The notes: generated by a model from the letters alone, not told the origin. A DNA stretch of 64,000 nt from IDS-8 sp965651325 (GCA_965651325.1 CBFGSB010000001.1:1-64000), one strand, 5' to 3'. Counted from the first letter of the stretch, positions 53,095 to 61,957 are shown. Made by a program: numbers and translations.

Positions 53095-54243
53095 GTGGTA
53101 AAAATAAACCGAAGAGTCAGCCACGCCGGTGTGGCGCTCATCCTGTCCATCTCGATGCTCGGGCTTGCCGCCTGTGTGGAAGGCGTCGGCAGTACGCCCG
53201 AGCCGGCGGCGCCCGCACCATTGCTGCTGTCGCCCGGAGACCTCGTAACGTTGAGCGAGCGTCCGCTCACCTCGGGTCCACTGATCACCGGGTCCGTCGA
53301 AGCCGAGCGCCGCGCCGACCTGCGGGCGGAAGTACCCGCCGTGGTGATCGCCGTGCTGAAGCAGAATGGCGACCCGGTCCGCCGCGGCGACCTGCTGGTG
53401 CGCCTCGACCAGACGGCTATTCGCGACGCCCTGACCTCGGCCGAGGCATCGGCGCGGGCCGCCGAGCTGGCCTACGAGCAGGCCGAGCGCCAGTACCAGC
53501 GCCTGGTCAAGCTGCGCGAGGAGAACATGGTCTCGGCGCAACAGCTCGAAGACGCCGCGATCCAGCGCAACAGCGCGCAGAGCGAAGCCGAGGCGGCACG
53601 CACGCAAGTCGTCGCCGCGCGCCAGCAACTGGAACGCACCGAAGTGCGCGCGCCCTTCGATGGCCTGGTGAGCAACCGCAAGGTCTCGGCGGGCGACACG
53701 GCATCGGTGGGCAAGGAGCTCATGCAGGTCATGGATCCGGGCAGCATGCGCTTCGAGGGCCGCGTATCCGCCGACAACATCGGCGAGGTCGCCGCGGGCC
53801 AGCGCGTGCATTTCCGCGTCCAGGGTTTTGACCAGGCTGACTTTGCCGGCACGGTGGTGCGGGTGAACCCCTCCGCCAACGAGACGACGCGGCAGGTCGA
53901 GGTCCTGGTGAGCTTCGACGACCCCGCGCGGATGCCGAGGGTGGCGGGTCTCTATGCCGAGGGCCGCATCGAAGCACAGAGTGCTGCGCGGCTTACCCTG
54001 CCGGCTGCGTCGATCCAGCGTGATGGCGACAACGCCTACGCCTGGCTATTCGAAAACGGCGTCATTGAACAGGTGGCGCTCGACCTGGGCGCACATGACG
54101 AGCGCACCGGCCGCTACGTCGTGGAGGCCGGGCTCGCCGAAGGGGACACCGTGCTGCGCTATCCGGGCTCGACGCTGAAGGATGGCCAGGCGGCCCGGCT
54201 CGCCGGCGAGGCAGAACCGGTGACGATGTCGGCGGAAAAGTAA
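53095..54243 (+). CDS. RND efflux periplasmic adaptor (HlyD/MFP family lipoprotein)
   Basis: About 382 residues starting at GTG 53095; the upstream AGGGAA and the short signal with lipobox LAAC (just before VEGVGS) support this start over earlier in-frame ATGs. Layout: lipoyl half (GSVEAERRADLRAEVPAVVI), coiled-coil hairpin (about 95-165, EQAERQYQRLVKLREENMVS), second lipoyl half (RTEVRAPFDGLVSNRKVSAG), beta-barrel (RFEGRVSADNIGEVAAGQRV) and membrane-proximal domain. It links the RND pump encoded three bases downstream to an outer-membrane channel. No TolC-like gene is in the window. Confidence 0.92.
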   Translation: MVKINRRVSHAGVALILSISMLGLAACVEGVGSTPEPAAPAPLLLSPGDLVTLSERPLTSGPLITGSVEAERRADLRAEVPAVVIAVLKQNGDPVRRGDLLVRLDQTAIRDALTSAEASARAAELAYEQAERQYQRLVKLREENMVSAQQLEDAAIQRNSAQSEAEAARTQVVAARQQLERTEVRAPFDGLVSNRKVSAGDTASVGKELMQVMDPGSMRFEGRVSADNIGEVAAGQRVHFRVQGFDQADFAGTVVRVNPSANETTRQVEVLVSFDDPARMPRVAGLYAEGRIEAQSAARLTLPAASIQRDGDNAYAWLFENGVIEQVALDLGAHDERTGRYVVEAGLAEGDTVLRYPGSTLKDGQAARLAGEAEPVTMSAEK

Positions 54244-54246
54244 GCC

Positions 54247-57200
54247 ATGCTGCTTTCCGATTTCAGCATCCGGCAACCGGTCACCACCGTTGCCATGATC
54301 ATCGTGCTCATGTGCCTGGGGCTCCTGGCGCTGAAGAACCTGCGCGTGAACCAGATCCCCGACGTCGAGCAGCCGGTGATGGTGGTCAATTTCCCGTACC
54401 CGGGCGCGTCACCCGAGACGGTCGAGCGCGAGATCGTCAACCGGGTGGAAAAGGCGCTGCAGAGCATTCCGCAGGTCTACGAAATTCGCTCGACTTCCTA
54501 CGAGAGCAATGCCCGCATCGTCATCATCTTCGACTTCAAGAAGGAGATGACGGCGGCCGCTGACGAGATCCGCAACGCCATCGCCTCGGTGCGCTACAAG
54601 TTGCCGCTCGAGATGCGCGAGCCGGTGCTGTATCGCTTCGATCCGTCCGCCCAGCCGATCATGAACCTGGCGCTTTCGTCGACCAGGCAGACGCACGCGG
54701 AGATTTCGCGGCTGGCCGAAGACGTGCTCGCCGATCGCCTGCGCGGTATCGACGGTGTTGCCGTCGTGGAAGTCGAAGGTGCGCTGCGCCGCGAGCTGTC
54801 GGTGCTGCTGCATGCCGACAAGCTGCGCGAGTTCAACGTATCGGTCGGCGAGGTGGTCGAGGCACTGCGGGCGCAGAACACGACCGCGCCGGTGGGCCAG
54901 GTGACGGGGCCGCTCGAGGAACAGAACATCCGGCTGGTCGGGCGCATCGAATCCCCGGTCGAGTTCAACGACGTCGTCGTCAAGCGGCTGGGCAACGAGA
55001 TCGTGCGGCTCGGCCACGTGGCCACCATCGAGGACGGGTTCGCCGAGTCCGAAAGCTACAGCATGCGCAACGCCCGCCCGAACGTCGGCCTGTCGGTGGT
55101 GCGCTCGCGCGAATCCAGCACGGTGAAGGTCGCCGAGCTCGTGCGCCAGGAAGTGGCGGAGATCAACGACACCCTGCCCGAGGGCACCCAACTCGAGGTG
55201 ACCTATGACGGCGGCGAGGACGCGTCCAATTCACTGGGCAACGTCATCCATGCGCTGATCTTCGGCGCCGGCCTCACGATCTTCGTGGTGTACGCCTTCC
55301 TCAACTCCTGGCGGTCCACGCTGATCACGAGCCTGTCCCTGCCGACTTCGGCCGTTGCGGCGTTCATCGCCATCTGGCTGTGCGGCTTCACGCTGAACTT
55401 CATGACGTTGCTCGGGCTGTCGCTCGCGATCGGCGTGCTCATCGACGACGCCATCGTGGTCCGGGAGAACATCGTTCGCCACATGGAGCGCGGGGCGGAC
55501 AGGATCACCGCCGCCCGTAAGGGCACGGCGGAGATCGGCCTCGCGGTCACCGCCACGACCCTGTCCATCGTCGCGGTATTCGTCCCGGTGGCCTTCATGG
55601 GCGGCGGCGCCGGCGAGTGGTTCCGCCCGTTCGCGGTGACCGTGGCCGCTTCGGTGCTGGTCAGCCTGCTGGTTGCCTTCACGCTTGACCCGATGCTGTC
55701 GGCCTACTGGGGCGACCCGCCGGGCTACCGGCAGCGCGAGCAGCGAGGCCTGGGCCGATATATTCAGCGCTTCAACGAGTGGTTCGACGCCCAAGCGGAC
55801 CGGTACGGCAGCGTCATCGCCTGGGCGCTGCATCACCGGGGGTGGATGGCGGGCATTTCGGTGCTGGCCCTGGTATCGGCGCTGGTGCTGCAAGGCACCT
55901 TGGGCGGCAGCGAGTTCCTGCCGAAGGCCGACTACGGCACCATCGCGGTCGACATTCGCACGCCATCGAGCACCAGCCTCGAATACGGGCGCGAGAAGGT
56001 CGAACAGGCCGCGGCGCTGGCGCGCTCGATACCCGAAACGAAGGCGACCGACTCGCGTGTGTTCGCGGGCGGCGGACGCATTTACGTGGACGTCGGTGAC
56101 AGGGAGGAACGCAGCCGCTCCTCGTTTGCCATCGCAGCGGAGCTGCGCGGATTGCTGGGGCGCCTCGTCGGCGCCGAGTACGTCGTGCTCGACGACCTCA
56201 ACAACGGCGCGCAGAAGCCGGTGCAGATCCAGTTCTACGGCGAGGACTCGCGCCGCCTGATGGAGATCACCAACGCTTTCATGGCCGAGGTGCGCGGTAT
56301 CCCGGGCGCGGTCGACGTGGGCCTTTCGGAGCAGGATCCGAAGGACGAGCTGCGCATCGAGCTCAAGCGCGGGCTCGCCAACCAGCTCGGGATCTCGATG
56401 GCCGATGCCGCGCAGACGCTGCGCGTGGCGTTTGCCGGCGTGGAAGTCGGGGACTGGGTCGATCCCGAAGGCGAGGCGCGCGACGTCGCGGTGCGCCTGC
56501 ATCCCGATGACCGCCTAAATGCCAGCAACATCGAGCACCTGCCGATCGCGGTGGCCGGCACGGGGATGATGGTGCCGCTCGACCAGATCGCGACCATCAC
56601 CCTCGACAAGGGGCCGGCACGGATCCAGCACCTGGACGGCAAGCGCACGGTCACGGTCTCCGCGAACGTCGAAGGGCGGTCGCCGGGTGAGGTCACGGCC
56701 GACGCCATGAAGCTGGCGCAAGCCATCCCGTTCCCGGAAGGTTATGGCCTGTCCCTGGGCGGCGCCTCGCGCGATCAGCAGGAAGTGTTCAACGAGATGT
56801 TCACCGCCCTCTTCCTGGGCGTGGGCGTCATGTACCTGGTGCTGGTCATGCAGTTCGGCTCTTTCACCGCACCGGTGCCGGTGATGATGTCGCTGCCGCT
56901 GTCGCTGATCGGCGTGGTGCTGGCGCTGCTCGCGACGGGCAGCACGCTTAACCTGATGAGCTTCATCGGCGTCATCATGCTGATGGGACTGGTCGCGAAG
57001 AACGCTATCCTGCTCCTCGACTGCGCGCGCAAGGAAGAAGCGCAAGGTATCGCGCGAGAAGACGCCTTGATGCATGCGGGCCGGGTACGGTTCCGGCCCA
57101 TCCTCATGACGACGTTCGCCTTGATCGCGGGCATGACGCCGGTGGCGATCGGCGTGGGCGAAGGCGGCGAGTTCTATCGGCCCATGGCCGTGGCCATCAT

Positions 57201-57576
57201 CGGCGGGGTGTTCACGTCGACCCTGCTCACCCTGCTCGTCATCCCGAGCTTCTACGACAGCGTCGAGATCGCGCGTGAGCGCGCCGTGCTGAAGGTCCGG
57301 GCGCGCGCGGCGCTGACCAATCCCGCTGTGGCATTCGTGGTTACGCTTGTCGAAGCCTTGTTCGCGCTGACGCTGGTGCGCGCCCTGTATCGCGGGGGGC
57401 GCCGACTGCTCCGGCTGGCGCCGCGCGAGCACCCGGTGGAACGGGCGGCCCGCCTCGTGGGTTTCGAAGTGCCGGCGGGATTCGAGGCGCATCGCGGGAA
57501 AGGACGGCAGCAGGACGGCCAGGTGAAGGTTGCGCCGGGGAGCGTTCCCGCGGCTACCGGCGCCGAAGCGGCGTAA
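54247..57576 (+). CDS. RND efflux transporter permease (HAE-1-like)
   Basis: 1109 residues, three bases after the adaptor stop. Twelve membrane helices in two halves with porter loops after TM1 (PDVEQPVMVVNFPYPGASPE) and TM7. The proton-relay pair is in GVLIDDAIVVREN near 405, and TM10-12 include FIGVIMLMGLVAKNAILLLD. Length exceeds the usual 1030-1050 because of a C-terminal extension of about 80-100 residues after TM12, with an extra hydrophobic stretch (NPAVAFVVTLVEALFALTLV) and a charged tail. It exports drugs, solvents or other hydrophobic compounds by proton antiport; specificity cannot be read. Confidence 0.93.
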   Translation: MLLSDFSIRQPVTTVAMIIVLMCLGLLALKNLRVNQIPDVEQPVMVVNFPYPGASPETVEREIVNRVEKALQSIPQVYEIRSTSYESNARIVIIFDFKKEMTAAADEIRNAIASVRYKLPLEMREPVLYRFDPSAQPIMNLALSSTRQTHAEISRLAEDVLADRLRGIDGVAVVEVEGALRRELSVLLHADKLREFNVSVGEVVEALRAQNTTAPVGQVTGPLEEQNIRLVGRIESPVEFNDVVVKRLGNEIVRLGHVATIEDGFAESESYSMRNARPNVGLSVVRSRESSTVKVAELVRQEVAEINDTLPEGTQLEVTYDGGEDASNSLGNVIHALIFGAGLTIFVVYAFLNSWRSTLITSLSLPTSAVAAFIAIWLCGFTLNFMTLLGLSLAIGVLIDDAIVVRENIVRHMERGADRITAARKGTAEIGLAVTATTLSIVAVFVPVAFMGGGAGEWFRPFAVTVAASVLVSLLVAFTLDPMLSAYWGDPPGYRQREQRGLGRYIQRFNEWFDAQADRYGSVIAWALHHRGWMAGISVLALVSALVLQGTLGGSEFLPKADYGTIAVDIRTPSSTSLEYGREKVEQAAALARSIPETKATDSRVFAGGGRIYVDVGDREERSRSSFAIAAELRGLLGRLVGAEYVVLDDLNNGAQKPVQIQFYGEDSRRLMEITNAFMAEVRGIPGAVDVGLSEQDPKDELRIELKRGLANQLGISMADAAQTLRVAFAGVEVGDWVDPEGEARDVAVRLHPDDRLNASNIEHLPIAVAGTGMMVPLDQIATITLDKGPARIQHLDGKRTVTVSANVEGRSPGEVTADAMKLAQAIPFPEGYGLSLGGASRDQQEVFNEMFTALFLGVGVMYLVLVMQFGSFTAPVPVMMSLPLSLIGVVLALLATGSTLNLMSFIGVIMLMGLVAKNAILLLDCARKEEAQGIAREDALMHAGRVRFRPILMTTFALIAGMTPVAIGVGEGGEFYRPMAVAIIGGVFTSTLLTLLVIPSFYDSVEIARERAVLKVRARAALTNPAVAFVVTLVEALFALTLVRALYRGGRRLLRLAPREHPVERAARLVGFEVPAGFEAHRGKGRQQDGQVKVAPGSVPAATGAEAA

Positions 57577-57676
57577 GACGCACCCCCCGGCTATCCGGCG
57601 ACGCCCGGCACCCCCGGAAGATCACCTCGCCCCGGTTCCGGTTAAGCCGCTCGTATCCTGGCCGACGTAGCCGGGA

Positions 57677-58495
57677 TCAGAAGCGGACCCGCCAGCTCAC
57701 GAGTGCCCCGTCCGGGGTCGTGGCGAGGTGCACGCCGGCTCCCGAATCGCCCGTCCCCAGGAAGGCATCGTTCACGAAGGCCGCGATGAAGTTCCCCAGC
57801 GCGATACCGACCAGCGTGTCCGACGGGAAGTGCTCTCCCGATTCCACGCGCGCCCACGCCGTGGCGAACGTGATGCCGTCCAGCCCGAGACTCAGGGCGT
57901 GCCGCGTGCGATCGCCCGTCTCGAGGTAGCGCAGGTTTCGTGACGTCAACCGTGCGAACGCCGCGGTGGTCGAGGCGTGACCCGAGGGAAAACTGTCCTC
58001 GTCCGATGCATCCGGGCGCTGCCGCCCGACGCTGGTCTTCAGCTGCTGCGTAGCCAAAGCAGTTGCGCCGACGGCGGTGATGCCGACCAGGTAGCCTTTC
58101 GCCTTGTTCCCGAACCAACTTGCCCGGTCTTCGCCACTCGGCGTGGCGAGCACGCTCGCATGATAGGCAAGAGCCGACGCCACCCGCAGGCCATCGCTCC
58201 AGTCATCGGCATTCCGGGGCGAGCCGAACACCGGCGTGTGGTCGACGGCCCACTCGGAGATCTGCTCGTCCATGTCGTCGATTTGCAGCACCCCGGCGCC
58301 GACGGCGGGAATCCATACCCGCGGATCGCGAACGGCTTCGATGGCCGAGTACCGGATGCGGTCCCAGCCGGGCCGGTACGTCGCGTCCTCTCCCCAGCGA
58401 TGCCCATCCGGAAGCGACGAGCACCCGCTGACAAGGAACACCGCCAGCAGCACGAACGTCGAGCGGGATGAGCGGAACAGGTGATCAGCGGCCAT
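57677..58495 (-). CDS. PAP2-family phosphatase, predicted lipoprotein
   Basis: 272 residues from ATG 58495; lipobox VSGC near residue 23. Phosphatidic acid phosphatase type 2 motifs in order: KTSVGRQRPDA (KxxxxxxRP), SFPSGHAST (PSGH) and ARVESGEHFPSD (SRxxxxxHxxxD-like with Arg and His; its first position is Ala). Few hydrophobic helices outside the motifs, consistent with a membrane-tethered periplasmic domain rather than a multi-pass lipid phosphatase. The C-terminus SWRVRF with final Phe and beta content is unusual. It may act on undecaprenyl or phospholipid phosphates. It converges on the RND gene. Confidence 0.8.
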   Translation of the reverse strand: MAADHLFRSSRSTFVLLAVFLVSGCSSLPDGHRWGEDATYRPGWDRIRYSAIEAVRDPRVWIPAVGAGVLQIDDMDEQISEWAVDHTPVFGSPRNADDWSDGLRVASALAYHASVLATPSGEDRASWFGNKAKGYLVGITAVGATALATQQLKTSVGRQRPDASDEDSFPSGHASTTAAFARLTSRNLRYLETGDRTRHALSLGLDGITFATAWARVESGEHFPSDTLVGIALGNFIAAFVNDAFLGTGDSGAGVHLATTPDGALVSWRVRF

Positions 58496-58605
58496 GCCGT
58501 GCAGTCTAGCAGCCGATGGCACTCAATCCGCTTCGTCGGCTTACCGCAAACTGCTGCAAGAGCAGGGCAGCTACGACAACCGGTAAATGGCCAGCGGCGC
58601 AGGGC

Positions 58606-59058
58606 TTATTCGCCGATGTCCTCGTTCCACAGCGCGGGGTTTTTCTCGATGAATTCCTGCATGAGCGTATAGCACTCGGCATCATCCAGAAGGTCGAGCC
58701 GCACGCCGCGCGCACGGAGATGATCCTCGGGGCCTTGGAAGGTACGGTTCTCCCCGATGACCACTCGCGGAATGCCGTACAGCAGAACGGCGCCGCTACA
58801 CATGTCGCAGGGTGACAGCGTGGAGAACAGCACGGACCGGCGGTAGTCAGCTGCCGTAAGCCGTCCGGCGTTCTCGAGGCAGTCCATCTCCGCGTGCAGG
58901 GTAGCGCTTCCCCGCTGCACGCGACGATTGTGACCCCGGCCGACAACCTTGCCGTCGACCAGGAGCGCGGAGCCGATGGGAATGCCGCCCTCCGCGAGAC
59001 CCTGCCGGGCTTCCTCGATCGCGATGGCCATGTGCCTGTTGAGCTCATCGTCGTTCAT
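58606..59058 (-). CDS. Yeast-type cytosine deaminase (Fcy1-like, CDA superfamily)
   Basis: 150 residues from ATG 59058. The zinc site is H55-A-E57 and C84-x-x-C87 in TLSPCDMCSGAVLLYG. It follows yeast Fcy1 closely: GSATLHAEMDCLENAGRL, GIPRVVIGENRTFQGP, and the end NEDIGE, with Asp147 at the place of yeast Asp155, which binds the pyrimidine, and Asn in the RGHNRR region. So it should hydrolyse cytosine to uracil (and 5-fluorocytosine). Most bacteria instead use the unrelated CodA amidohydrolase. It is divergent from the OBAP-like gene and not in an operon with pyrimidine genes. Confidence 0.88.
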   Translation of the reverse strand: MNDDELNRHMAIAIEEARQGLAEGGIPIGSALLVDGKVVGRGHNRRVQRGSATLHAEMDCLENAGRLTAADYRRSVLFSTLSPCDMCSGAVLLYGIPRVVIGENRTFQGPEDHLRARGVRLDLLDDAECYTLMQEFIEKNPALWNEDIGE

Positions 59059-59236
59059 ACGCTGTTCACCCGCTTCCACTTCCGAGTCGTGTCGATTGCA
59101 ATGGTAGCCAAGGAGAGCCTCCTGGTGGCGACCCTGCCGCGGAAGGTGGCCGCAGTCGTGGCCGACGAATGGCGCGCTTCTTGCAGCGGCTGGCAACCGG
59201 CGCTGGACGCCGCGGCGCCGCATCGAGGAGAGTGAT

Positions 59237-59998
59237 ATGCGAACCTGGTTATGCGCTTCGGCGATCCTTTTCATGTACGCGCCGGCAGCCTGGCCGCAGG
59301 ATGCCGGTCCCGGGGTTTCCCCACCCGGGGCGAAGAAGACGGCGAAAACCCGGGCACTCGAGACCGGCGCCCGGATGCTGCAGGGCAATTCACCGCCGGA
59401 GCAGATGTCCGTGTACCTGGTTGGCTTCCACCCGATGAAGGCCGCACCCGAGCACCAGATGGAGTCACATCACTTTTGCCGGCAGGTCAATCAGGATTTT
59501 GCGCAATGCGCTCTCTTCGACGGGAACACCGCGGATGCCAACCTCCACGGTATCGAATACATCATCTCGGAGAAACTTTTTGAACAGCTCCCGCCGGACG
59601 AACGCCGGTTCTGGCACCCGCACAATTTCGAGATCCTGTCCGGGCAGCTCGTTGCCCCGGGCATTCCACAGGTCGCCGAGCAGGAGTTGATGCAGGAAAA
59701 GATGAACTCCTACGGGAAGACGTGGCATGTCTGGAACACGGGATCGCATGGCATGAACGATGCCGATCGGCTGCCGTTCGGTGAACCCAGGCTGGCCTGG
59801 TCATTCAATCGCGACGGCGAAGCGCGGCCGGGCCTCGTCGCGAGAATGGAAGAGCGGGTCGGCGTCGACACCAAGGAGACGCGCGAGGCGCGCCAGGAGC
59901 TGGTTCCGCTCGCAAAACCCCAGCAAGGCGTGGATGCCATACGGAACAAATTCGGGCGGGAAACGACGCCGATCCCGGGGGTGGTGCCGGCGCAGTGA
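59237..59998 (+). CDS. OBAP/DUF1264 family protein, secreted
   Basis: 253 residues from ATG 59237 (GAGGAGA before it) with a signal peptide ending AAWPQDA. The DUF1264 core matches plant oil-body-associated proteins: VYLVGFHPMKAAPEHQMES, then HHFCRQVNQDFAQCALFDGN, LHGIEYIISEKLFEQLPPDE and LSGQLVAPGIPQVAEQELM. In plants OBAPs are needed for oil-body stability; bacterial members have no known role. The export signal places this one in the periplasm, unlike the cytosolic plant proteins. C-terminal 60 residues are charged and not family-like. Monocistronic by spacing. Confidence 0.85.
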   Translation: MRTWLCASAILFMYAPAAWPQDAGPGVSPPGAKKTAKTRALETGARMLQGNSPPEQMSVYLVGFHPMKAAPEHQMESHHFCRQVNQDFAQCALFDGNTADANLHGIEYIISEKLFEQLPPDERRFWHPHNFEILSGQLVAPGIPQVAEQELMQEKMNSYGKTWHVWNTGSHGMNDADRLPFGEPRLAWSFNRDGEARPGLVARMEERVGVDTKETREARQELVPLAKPQQGVDAIRNKFGRETTPIPGVVPAQ

Positions 59999-60116
59999 TC
60001 GAGCGCCAGCCGATGCCCGGACAGCGTCGAAAGGACATCCGGCCCTGCACCGCGTTACTCAGGTCGGGCTTAGCAGGCTTGTTCGATGCACCGGCGGTCT
60101 CCCGACCGGCCAGCGC

Positions 60117-60232
60117 TTTCGGGATATCAGAAATTTGATTGACGCCCACGCGCGAGACCGGCATTATTTCTGCTATCCCGAAATACGATGCCCGGAGTCG
60201 CCATATGGGCTCGAGTTTCCAATATTCCGAAA
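60117..60232. promoter_or_regulatory. Array of three evenly spaced operator-like palindromes at hipBA
   Basis: Three 18-base quasi-palindromes of form TTTCnnGATATCnnGAAA: 60117-60134 (TTTCGGGATATCAGAAAT), 60166-60183 (the same on the other strand, 17 of 18 matches) and 60215-60232 (14 of 18, inside the first hipB codons). Starts are exactly 49 bases apart. They flank and cover the promoter, as expected for HipB autoregulation with looping or cooperative binding. Confidence 0.7.
60139..60167 (+). promoter_or_regulatory. hipBA promoter
   Basis: TTGACG (60139-60144) and CATTAT (60162-60167) are 17 bases apart, giving a start about 30 bases before the hipB ATG. The -10 overlaps the second operator. 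Confidence 0.6.
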
Positions 60233-60483
60233 TTCCGGTCGATTCGCTGTCGGATCTTGGCCGGCTCATTCGCGAACAGCGTCGCGCCAGTGGACTGCGC
60301 ATCGACGATGCCGCCGCCCTCTGCGGCGTTTCGGTCGACCTGCTCTCAAGACTCGAGAACGGCCACTCAGGCGTAGGCACTGGTCGTCTGCTCAAGGTCC
60401 TCGACGGGCTGGGTCTCGCAATCGTGGTCGTCGATAAATCCACGCTGGGCAACATGCCCACGGCCGATCCGACGGCTCAATGA
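60205..60483 (+). CDS. hipB: HipB-type antitoxin, XRE-family HTH
   Basis: 92 residues from ATG 60205; GGAG eight bases upstream decides the start, and an earlier in-frame start would lie in the promoter. HTH_3/XRE domain: LGRLIREQRRASGLRIDDAA and GVSVDLLSRLENGHSG (residues 20-65), then a short C-terminal dimer strand LGLAIVVVDKST. HipB neutralises HipA and represses its own operon; three operator-like palindromes lie at its start. Its stop overlaps the hipA start by four bases (ATGA). Confidence 0.92.
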   Translation: MGSSFQYSEIPVDSLSDLGRLIREQRRASGLRIDDAAALCGVSVDLLSRLENGHSGVGTGRLLKVLDGLGLAIVVVDKSTLGNMPTADPTAQ

Positions 60484-61802
60484 GCCTGCACACGCTCGCG
60501 GTGCTCGATGGCAGCACGCGCGTCGGCACCTTGGAATACGAATCGCTCGAAGAGCGGTTCTCGTTCGTCTACGACCCCGGATGGACAGCAGCGGAGATGA
60601 GCTACTCGATCTCGCCGCATATCCCGATGTCCGGTGAACCGGCCGCGACGGGCACGGTGCGGCGTTTCGTGGAGAACCTGCTGCCGGAGGGACGCGCGCT
60701 GGACATAGTATCGACAACGCATCAGGTTTCTAAGAACAACATTTACGGACTGATCCGTGAGCTGGGGCGAGAGACATCGGGTGCCCTCTCCTTTCTACCC
60801 GATAGCTTGGCGTCTCAAGACCAAATCGACAAGCGGCGTGAAATCAAGCGCGAGGAACTCAAGGAACGCATCAAGCAGCGGGCGCAGATTCCGTTCGCGA
60901 CCTGGGACGGACGCGTGCGCCTTTCGATCGCGGGCCATCAGGATAAGCTGGCCGTATACCTCGATCTGCATGAAGGCCGCATGTACCTCGCCGAAGGTCG
61001 GCTTGCGTCGACGCATATTCTGAAGCCCGAACCCTTGGGAGATCGGCTGCCGATGTTAGTGGCCAATGAACACTACGCCATGAAGCTTGCTGCACGACTG
61101 GGGCTCGCGGTGCCTTTCGTTTCCATACTGCGCCTGCCGGACCCAGTGCTGTCGATCGAACGGTTTGACCGTATGCGCGAGGCCGATCACGTCCGTCGGC
61201 TCCACATCATAGACGCCTGCCAGGGGTTGAATTTCCCGGTGGCTTACAAATACGAGCGCAATCTCGGCGCCGGCCGCGACGTAAGCCATATCCGCGACGG
61301 CGTCAGCTTTGAACGACTGTTCTCCCTAAGCGAGTATACGGTGCGCAAGGCGGTCACCCGCCTGTCATTGCTGCGTTGGGCCTTGTTCCAGTACCTGATC
61401 GGCAATTCCGATGCGCACGGCAAGAATGTATCGTTCTTCTGCGGTCCGAACGGACTATCACTCGCACCCTTTTATGATCTCGTGAGCGTGGTTCAGTACG
61501 AGAATCTGCATCACGATATGGCAATGGGCTACGGCGACGAGTTCCGGCTGAATGAAGTGAGCCCATTCGCGTGGGCGGACTTTGCGAACCGAACCGGCAC
61601 GCCGCGGCCACTTTTGGAACGCGAGATGACCCGCATGGGCAAGGCCGCGCTTGAAGCGGCCCCGGCGCAAGCTGGCGCGGAAGACTATAGCGACGACGAG
61701 CGGCACTTCGTGGAGCGGATTTCCACCTTCGTTCAGGAGCAGGCACGAAAGCTGGTGGATGATGCGGCACCGATGCGGAAGGTCGATGCCGACTTGCTGT
61801 AG
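60480..61802 (+). CDS. hipA: HipA-type serine/threonine kinase toxin
   Basis: 440 residues, the same length as E. coli HipA. N-terminal subdomain (Couple_hipA) to about residue 110, kinase core after. Ser149 in LSIAGHQDKLAVYL is at the place of autophosphorylated Ser150. Catalytic Asp311 and Asn316 in GNSDAHGKNVSFF and metal-binding Asp333 in PFYDLVSV match E. coli D309, N314 and D332. HipA phosphorylates glutamyl-tRNA synthetase, stopping translation and causing persistence. All key residues are intact, so it should be active. It lies about 80 bases from a tRNA-Arg gene. Confidence 0.95.
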   Translation: MSLHTLAVLDGSTRVGTLEYESLEERFSFVYDPGWTAAEMSYSISPHIPMSGEPAATGTVRRFVENLLPEGRALDIVSTTHQVSKNNIYGLIRELGRETSGALSFLPDSLASQDQIDKRREIKREELKERIKQRAQIPFATWDGRVRLSIAGHQDKLAVYLDLHEGRMYLAEGRLASTHILKPEPLGDRLPMLVANEHYAMKLAARLGLAVPFVSILRLPDPVLSIERFDRMREADHVRRLHIIDACQGLNFPVAYKYERNLGAGRDVSHIRDGVSFERLFSLSEYTVRKAVTRLSLLRWALFQYLIGNSDAHGKNVSFFCGPNGLSLAPFYDLVSVVQYENLHHDMAMGYGDEFRLNEVSPFAWADFANRTGTPRPLLEREMTRMGKAALEAAPAQAGAEDYSDDERHFVERISTFVQEQARKLVDDAAPMRKVDADLL

Positions 61803-61883
61803 CATCCTTGGAGGGTCCGCAATCCTCTTCGCACCCGGATACGATCTAAAACCGTGTGTCCGGAATGGGCCATTTGTGAAATG

Positions 61884-61957
61884 CGCGCCCGGAGAGACTC
61901 GAACTCCCGACCACCTGGTTCGAAGCCAGGTACTCTATCCAACTGAGCTACGGGCGC
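61884..61957 (-). tRNA. tRNA-Arg (anticodon UCG)
   Basis: On the minus strand a full cloverleaf: acceptor GCGCCCG pairs with CGGGCGC, D-arm GCTC...GAGT, anticodon stem ACCTGG/CCAGGT with loop CTTCGAA (anticodon TCG, reads CGA), T-arm with GTTCGAGTC, discriminator G. CCA is not encoded. It reads towards hipA. Confidence 0.93.

Noticed and set aside
61884..61957. Attachment site for a mobile element at the tRNA-Arg gene
   Set aside because: No direct repeat of the tRNA 3' end and no integrase are visible in the window.
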